This document shows, piece by piece, positions 6,160 to 9,577 of a stretch of DNA of 9,577 nt. The notes beneath the pieces are model-generated. The model was not told where the DNA came from. It saw only the letters and a list, made by a program, of their open reading frames with translations, and ran no database searches. Made by a program: the position numbers and the translations under genes. Every line of letters begins with the position of its first letter. The first letter of the stretch is position 1. This DNA is from Candidatus Peribacteraceae bacterium (GTDB lineage: Bacteria > Patescibacteriota > Gracilibacteria > Peribacterales > Peribacteraceae), in contig JABFSS010000015.1 in NCBI GenBank assembly GCA_013140485.1, positions 1-9,577 of the forward strand. Reading direction: 5' to 3'.

Positions 6160-6188
6160 AGAATGGCAGGATCGTTTCCTGAACGCAA
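6160..6188 (-). promoter_or_regulatory. Weak promoter candidate for the DsbA-like gene
   Basis: On the minus strand TTGCGT (6188-6183), a 17-nt spacer, CATTCT (6165-6160), then 8 nt to the ATG at 6151. Each hexamer matches consensus at only 3 of 6 positions, so this rests mainly on the good spacing and the position near the start codon. Confidence 0.25.
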
Positions 6189-6195
6189 CGAGATC

Positions 6196-6265
6196 GTTAA
6201 TTGGTTAATTGGTTAATTCGTTAATTGGTATGACGAAATACCAATTAACCAGTTAACGAATTAAC
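6196..6265. repeat. Period-8 inverted repeat array 2 (TTAA units)
   Basis: TTAA occurs at 6197, 6205, 6213, 6221, 6245, 6253 and 6261, all in one 8-nt register even across the loop. The arms 6204-6231 and 6238-6265 pair at 25 of 28 positions around a 6-nt loop (GACGAA). The array lies between the divergent DsbA-like and dnaX genes. The last TTAA unit is also the -35 of the dnaX promoter. Confidence 0.9.
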
Positions 6266-6290
6266 ATGATTTCTTCTAAGGGGGTATAAT
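6261..6290 (+). promoter_or_regulatory. Promoter of dnaX
   Basis: TTAACA (6261-6266, 5/6 to TTGACA), 18 nt, TATAAT (6285-6290, perfect consensus), then 9 nt to the ATG at 6300. Expected transcription start 6296-6298, so the mRNA would have 2-4 nt of leader at most. The -35 lies within the right arm of the TTAA array. Confidence 0.7.
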
Positions 6291-6299
6291 CATTCTCCA

Positions 6300-7832
6300 A
6301 TGTCGCTATATCGAATTTACAGGCCAAAGACTTTCGCTGACGTCGTCGGACAGGATCACATCGTGACCACGCTGGAGAACGCCGTGGCGCAGGACAAACT
6401 CAGTCACGCGTATCTTTTTGCGGGATCGCGCGGCACGGGCAAGACCTCGGTCGCGCGGATTCTCGCGAAGTCCATGCTCACCCAGGGCATGACCGACAAG
6501 AAGCTGACGGAGCAGATCCGTACGGCCGTCGATGACGGTTCGCTGGTCGACTTGGTCGAAATCGACGGCGCGAGCAACCGCGGGATTGATGACATCCGGT
6601 CGCTGGTCGAAAAGATTCAGTTCACGCCCGTCGCGGCGGTCGCGAAGGTCTACATCATCGACGAAGTCCACATGCTGACGAAGGAAGCGTTCAACGCCCT
6701 GCTCAAAACGCTCGAGGAACCTCCCGCGTATGCATTCTTCATCCTCGCGACGACGGAACTGCAGAAGATTCCGGCGACCATCCAATCCCGCTGCCAGCGC
6801 TTCGCCTTCCGGCAGGTTCCTGAGGAGGACATCATCCGCCGGTTGCAGTTCATCGCCGACCAGGAGCGCATTACGGTGGACCGCACCGCGCTGCGCGCCA
6901 TCGCCCACCACGCCGACGGCGCCGTCCGCGACGCGGTCTCGCTGCTCGACCAGCTCCGGTCTCTTCCCAAGATCGGGATTGATGATGTGCAGCAGAGAAC
7001 GGGCGAGAACGGCCACGAGATCGTGGAACACGTGATGGCCGCCATCGGCGCGCGCGACCGCAAAGGCGTGCTGGATCTGGTGAGGAAGATGGAAAGCGAA
7101 GGTCTGTCGCTGGAATCGGTCACACGGATGCTGCTTGGCGAGATCCGCACGCAGATGCACAAGGCCATCGACGAAGGACAATCCGTCGACGGCATCACCC
7201 GCATCCTCACGCTTCTGCTCGAAACCCTGCGCGATATGCGCATCGCCCCCGTCCCCGGCCTTGTGCTTGAGTCAGCGCTACTCTCGCTGTGCGGAGAATC
7301 AGGTGAGGCTGCCGCTCCAGAAGAGAAGAGCCGGTTGTTCGCGAAAAAACCCGCAGCAAAAACTTCTGAGCGTAAGACGGAGACCGAGTTGCCGGCCGTA
7401 GCGGACCTTGTCCCGAGCCGGGCCGAGGGGGCAGGAGCGAAGGCGGGTCCCGTTACCGACATTTCCGCTGATACGCAGAAAATGAAGACGGAGCCCGGAC
7501 TGGTCGAAGCCCCCGAACTGACCATGAACTCCATCCGCCAGCACTGGCCGCAGGTCGTGCGCGACCTCACGCCGGCGTCGGTCAAAATGTCTCTCAAGAA
7601 TGGCCACGTCCACGCGCTCGACGGCGTCAAAATCACGCTAGCCTTCGCGTCCGCATTCCACCGCGACAAAGTCGCCAAGACCGAAGCCGCGCGGACCGTG
7701 GAGGAAACCCTCGAAAAGATCTTCAAGCGGCAACTGCGCATCGAATGCATCCTGGAGGAAGAAGAGAAGAGAGCGGGAGGGCCGGATAAGGAGATGGTGA
7801 ATTTGGCGGAGGCGGCAGCCGAAGTCTTTTAG
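6300..7832 (+). CDS. dnaX: DNA polymerase III subunit tau/gamma (clamp loader ATPase)
   Basis: 510 residues. AAA+ ATPase of the clamp loader, which opens and loads the sliding clamp and (tau) links polymerase cores at the fork. Motifs in order: N-terminal YRIYRPKTFADVVGQ (4-18), Walker A GSRGTGKTS (42-50), VEIDGASNRGIDD (86-98), Walker B VYIIDEVHML (117-126), sensor 1 LATTE (149-153), SRCQRF (163-168), sensor 2 GAVRDAVSLLDQ (207-218). Oligomerisation domain to about 335, a variable linker (335-405), then a C-terminal domain from SIRQHWPQVV to about 490. Odd: the four-Cys zinc module normally between Walker A and VEID is gone; residues 57-84 contain no cysteine. An A6 run (7344-7349, codons 349-350) lies in the linker; a -1 slip there would give a 356-residue gamma-like product. 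It has its own strong promoter; MTHFS and glyA follow on the same strand. Confidence 0.97.
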   Translation: MSLYRIYRPKTFADVVGQDHIVTTLENAVAQDKLSHAYLFAGSRGTGKTSVARILAKSMLTQGMTDKKLTEQIRTAVDDGSLVDLVEIDGASNRGIDDIRSLVEKIQFTPVAAVAKVYIIDEVHMLTKEAFNALLKTLEEPPAYAFFILATTELQKIPATIQSRCQRFAFRQVPEEDIIRRLQFIADQERITVDRTALRAIAHHADGAVRDAVSLLDQLRSLPKIGIDDVQQRTGENGHEIVEHVMAAIGARDRKGVLDLVRKMESEGLSLESVTRMLLGEIRTQMHKAIDEGQSVDGITRILTLLLETLRDMRIAPVPGLVLESALLSLCGESGEAAAPEEKSRLFAKKPAAKTSERKTETELPAVADLVPSRAEGAGAKAGPVTDISADTQKMKTEPGLVEAPELTMNSIRQHWPQVVRDLTPASVKMSLKNGHVHALDGVKITLAFASAFHRDKVAKTEAARTVEETLEKIFKRQLRIECILEEEEKRAGGPDKEMVNLAEAAAEVF

Positions 7833-7915
7833 CTTCTCAGCTGTTTAGCTTTTTAGCTGTTCAGCTTTCTCGGTTGAGAAGCTAAGAAGCTAAACAGCTA
7901 AAAAGCTAGTAAGCT
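7831..7915. repeat. Period-8 inverted repeat array 3 (AGCT units)
   Basis: Ten AGCT cores: 7831, 7839, 7847, 7855, 7863, then 7880, 7888, 7896, 7904, 7912, spaced exactly 8 nt within each arm. Spacers are T-rich in the left arm (TCTC, GTTT, TTTT, GTTC) and A-rich in the right arm (AAGA, AAAC, AAAA, AGTA). In full register the arms pair at about 28 of 36 positions, plus TCTC/GAGA at the tip. The first unit overlaps the dnaX stop codon (TAG, 7830-7832). The array ends 6 nt before the MTHFS start. Confidence 0.9.
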
Positions 7916-7921
7916 CCGTAC

Positions 7922-8500
7922 ATGGATTCTCAAGCTGCCAAACTCGCACTTCGTCATGCGATAAAGGAGCGCCTCGTCCGCCTGTCACCGAAGGACCGCT
8001 CTGCGGAGAGTCGTTCGATCTGCCGGAGAATTATGGAAAATTTGCCGGCGGAACCGTCGACGATCTGCGCCTTTTTTCCGATGGGCGACGAGGCCGACAT
8101 CAAAAGCCTTTTGATCGACATTCCTGCGCGCGGCCATGTGATCTACCTTCCGAGAAAAGAGGGAAAACATTTCGTGTTCCGGAAGATGGATGCCGTTGAT
8201 GCACTGAAACCAGACGACTTCGGCATTCCGGCGCCTGCGGTCGATTCCCCTCTCTTGGAACCGGAGAACGTCACCATCGCGCTCGTGCCGGGTCGCGCGT
8301 TCGACCGGACAGGCAACCGGATGGGGCGCGGCAATGGCGGGTACGACATTTGGATCCGGAACCAGCGCGCGGCGAATCCCAAAACCCAATTCTGGGGGAT
8401 CTGTTTCGAATGCCAGCTCGTTTCCGAGGTTCCGATGGAAGCGCACGACGAGACGGTTGATGCCATCGTGACGGCGCGGGGATTGCTGACGGTCAAATGA
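7922..8500 (+). CDS. 5-formyltetrahydrofolate cyclo-ligase (MTHFS)
   Basis: 192 residues, the usual family length. Uses ATP to convert 5-formyl-THF to 5,10-methenyl-THF, returning a folate storage or by-product form to the active pool; cytoplasmic. The N-terminal helix has the basic pattern ALRHAIKERLVRL. FFPMGDEADI (51-60) matches the family's region before the first substrate loop. The signature is LVPGRAFDRTGNRMGRGNGG (121-140) followed by YD; the usual core GRGGGYYD reads GRGNGGYD here, a mild deviation at the phosphate-binding loop. ECQLVSEVPMEAHDETVD (163-180) is the conserved C-terminal part. The next gene is glyA, whose enzyme is known to make 5-formyl-THF in a side reaction, so the pairing makes metabolic sense. 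No Shine-Dalgarno. TAGTAA 9 nt before the ATG is only a poor -10 candidate, so it may be transcribed from dnaX through the AGCT array. Confidence 0.94.
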   Translation: MDSQAAKLALRHAIKERLVRLSPKDRSAESRSICRRIMENLPAEPSTICAFFPMGDEADIKSLLIDIPARGHVIYLPRKEGKHFVFRKMDAVDALKPDDFGIPAPAVDSPLLEPENVTIALVPGRAFDRTGNRMGRGNGGYDIWIRNQRAANPKTQFWGICFECQLVSEVPMEAHDETVDAIVTARGLLTVK

Positions 8501-8514
8501 TGAGCTCAACCCGC

Positions 8515-8540
8515 TTGATCATTCTTCAGTGATCAATAAT
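8515..8540 (+). promoter_or_regulatory. glyA promoter region with perfect inverted repeat
   Basis: TTGATCA (8515-8521), an 8-nt spacer, TGATCAA (8530-8536): a perfect 7-bp inverted repeat. Its right half runs into AATAAT (8535-8540, 5/6 to TATAAT), which is followed by exactly 9 nt and the glyA ATG at 8550. The repeat could be an operator covering the promoter, or a weak hairpin ending the MTHFS transcript; there is no T-run after it. The -35 is not convincing: TTGATC is only 14 nt from the -10. Confidence 0.45.
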
Positions 8541-8549
8541 GATTGCGCC

Positions 8550-9577
8550 ATGCCCATCTATACCGCTCTCCAGGCCTCCGATCCCGATGTCTACGCCACG
8601 GTTATCGGCGAAATGCGCCGCGAACAGAACGGTATTGAGCTGATTGCGTCCGAAAATTACGTGTCTCCGGCGGTCCTCGAAGCCCTCGGCAGCCCCTTCA
8701 CGAACAAGTATTCCGAAGGCTTCCCAGGCAAGCGGTACTACGGCGGCCAGGAATTCACGGACAAAGTGGAAAACCTCGCCATCGACCGCGCGAAGAAGCT
8801 TTTCCGCTGCGATCATGCCAACGTGCAGCCGTCCTCTGGCGCGGGAGCGAACGTCGCGGCGTACTTCGCTTGGATGGAGCCCGGCGACTGCGTGCTCGGC
8901 ATGGACCTGAGCCACGGCGGACATTTGACGCACGGCGCTCCGGTGAGCCATATGTCGAAGCTCTTCCGGTTCGTCCGCTACAAGATGAAGGACGTGGAGA
9001 CGGGAGCCATCGACTACGACGAAATGCGCGAGGTCGCGAAGCGCGAGAAACCGAAGATCATCCTCGCCGGCTTCTCCGCCTATCCCCGTGAACTGGACTA
9101 CGCCGCATTTAAATCGATCGCCGATGAGGTCGGCGCCCTTGCGATGGCGGACATGGCGCACATCGCGGGCATGATCGCCGCGGGAGTGCTCAAGAATCCC
9201 TTCGACTTCGGCTTCCACATGATGACGACCACCACGCACAAAACCCTCCGTGGCCCGCGCGGCGCCATGATTCTGACCCGTGGAACCGTCGGGAACCCCC
9301 TCAAGGCGCCGGAGAAGACCATCGAGAACCTGCCGACGCTCGTCGATCGCAGCATCTTCCCGGGATTGCAGGGTGGTCCGCACATGCACCAGACCGCCGC
9401 AATCGCCGTGGCGCTGGGTGAGGCGTCGACGCCGGCGTTCAAGGTCTACGCGCAGCAGATTCTCAAGAATGCCAAGCACATGGCCAAAAAGCTGATGGAT
9501 AGCGGCTGCAAGCTTGTCACCAACGGCACGGACAACCATTTGATGGTCGTCGACTGCGTCACGTCGTGGAATATGCC
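8550..9577 (+). CDS. glyA: Serine hydroxymethyltransferase (C-terminus beyond the window)
   Basis: 342 codons plus 2 nt are visible and the frame is open at the right edge; the family is normally about 410-430 residues, so roughly 80% is present. A PLP enzyme that interconverts serine and glycine while making 5,10-methylene-THF; cytoplasmic. Conserved blocks: ELIASENYVSP (30-40), TNKYSEGFPGKRYYGG (51-66), VQPSSGAGAN (92-101), LSHGGHLTHG (120-129), GFSAYPRELD (174-183), MADMAHIAGMIAAG (199-212) with the PLP-binding Asp, and TTTTHKTLRGPRG (226-238) with the Schiff-base Lys at about 231. FPGLQGGPH (270-278) follows. ATG 8550 gives the standard N-terminus and has a -10-like AATAAT 9 nt upstream; the earlier ATG at 8539 is out of frame. 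It follows the MTHFS gene by 49 nt, probably within one folate-related group. Confidence 0.97.
   Translation, partial: MPIYTALQASDPDVYATVIGEMRREQNGIELIASENYVSPAVLEALGSPFTNKYSEGFPGKRYYGGQEFTDKVENLAIDRAKKLFRCDHANVQPSSGAGANVAAYFAWMEPGDCVLGMDLSHGGHLTHGAPVSHMSKLFRFVRYKMKDVETGAIDYDEMREVAKREKPKIILAGFSAYPRELDYAAFKSIADEVGALAMADMAHIAGMIAAGVLKNPFDFGFHMMTTTTHKTLRGPRGAMILTRGTVGNPLKAPEKTIENLPTLVDRSIFPGLQGGPHMHQTAAIAVALGEASTPAFKVYAQQILKNAKHMAKKLMDSGCKLVTNGTDNHLMVVDCVTSWNM

Noticed and set aside
6782..6810. Frameshift or pseudogenisation in dnaX because of the missing zinc module
   Set aside because: The frame is continuous and all ATPase and C-terminal motifs are in place, so the change is a replacement within an intact gene.
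6306..7750. Long minus-strand open frames opposite dnaX (291 and 366 codons)
   Set aside because: Antisense to well-conserved DnaX motifs, with composition typical of the reverse frames of GC-rich genes.
4732..7915. Period-8 arrays as CRISPR or ordinary microsatellites
   Set aside because: Units are only 8 nt with 4-nt variable parts and inverted arms. There are no 20-40 nt repeats or spacers and no cas genes, and the mirrored arrangement is not what simple tandem slippage gives.
1356..8500. UGA recoding to glycine, as in some CPR lineages
   Set aside because: The YdjC-family and MTHFS genes end in TGA at the expected protein length, and none of the ten coding frames contains an internal TGA.
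8526..9539. 337-codon minus-strand open frame opposite glyA
   Set aside because: Rich in Arg, His and Gly, and antisense to the conserved GlyA blocks.

Overview
The window is dense bacterial chromosome: ten protein genes (two cut by the window edges), one tRNA gene and short, structured intergenic gaps. TGA is used as a stop codon, which excludes lineages that read UGA as glycine. The small intergenic spaces, a large unrecognisable helical protein next to core housekeeping genes, no Shine-Dalgarno sequence before any start, and promoters whose -10 box lies 9-10 nt from the ATG suggest a streamlined genome. My best guess is a Patescibacteria/CPR member of fairly high GC (Peregrinibacteria/Peribacteria-like). 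This is inference; no ribosomal marker is present.

Left part (1-1340) is visibly less GC-rich than the rest. It holds a minus-strand gene running off the left edge, a minus-strand tRNA-Val(CAC) with encoded CCA, and a divergently transcribed short-chain dehydrogenase/reductase (SDR). A YdjC-family carbohydrate deacetylase follows the SDR gene by 17 nt. It converges on, and overlaps by 16 nt, a minus-strand dCTP deaminase (dcd). Divergent from dcd is a gene for a 598-residue soluble helical protein of unknown function.

Middle (4717-6299): a DM13-domain lipoprotein (+) and a DsbA-like thioredoxin lipoprotein (-) converge. Both have a lipobox with Cys17 and probably act on the outer face of the membrane.

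Right part (6300-9577): dnaX (clamp-loader tau/gamma subunit, lacking the usual zinc cysteines), 5-formyltetrahydrofolate cyclo-ligase (MTHFS) and glyA (serine hydroxymethyltransferase, cut by the right edge). The last two are linked by folate one-carbon metabolism.

Two non-coding repeat systems are the most interesting content. (1) Three 48-bp imperfect palindromes (2193, 5420, 5509) lie 0-4 nt from, or inside, gene 3' ends. Their inner stems differ by compensated base changes, and one copy has become the C-terminal coding sequence of dcd. (2) Three intergenic arrays (4732-4802, 6196-6265, 7831-7915) are built on a strict 8-nt period with palindromic or inverted units. The core differs at each locus (CGAGTTAT-like, TTAA, AGCT) but the architecture is the same, and each lies just upstream of a plus-strand gene, where it overlaps the promoter region.
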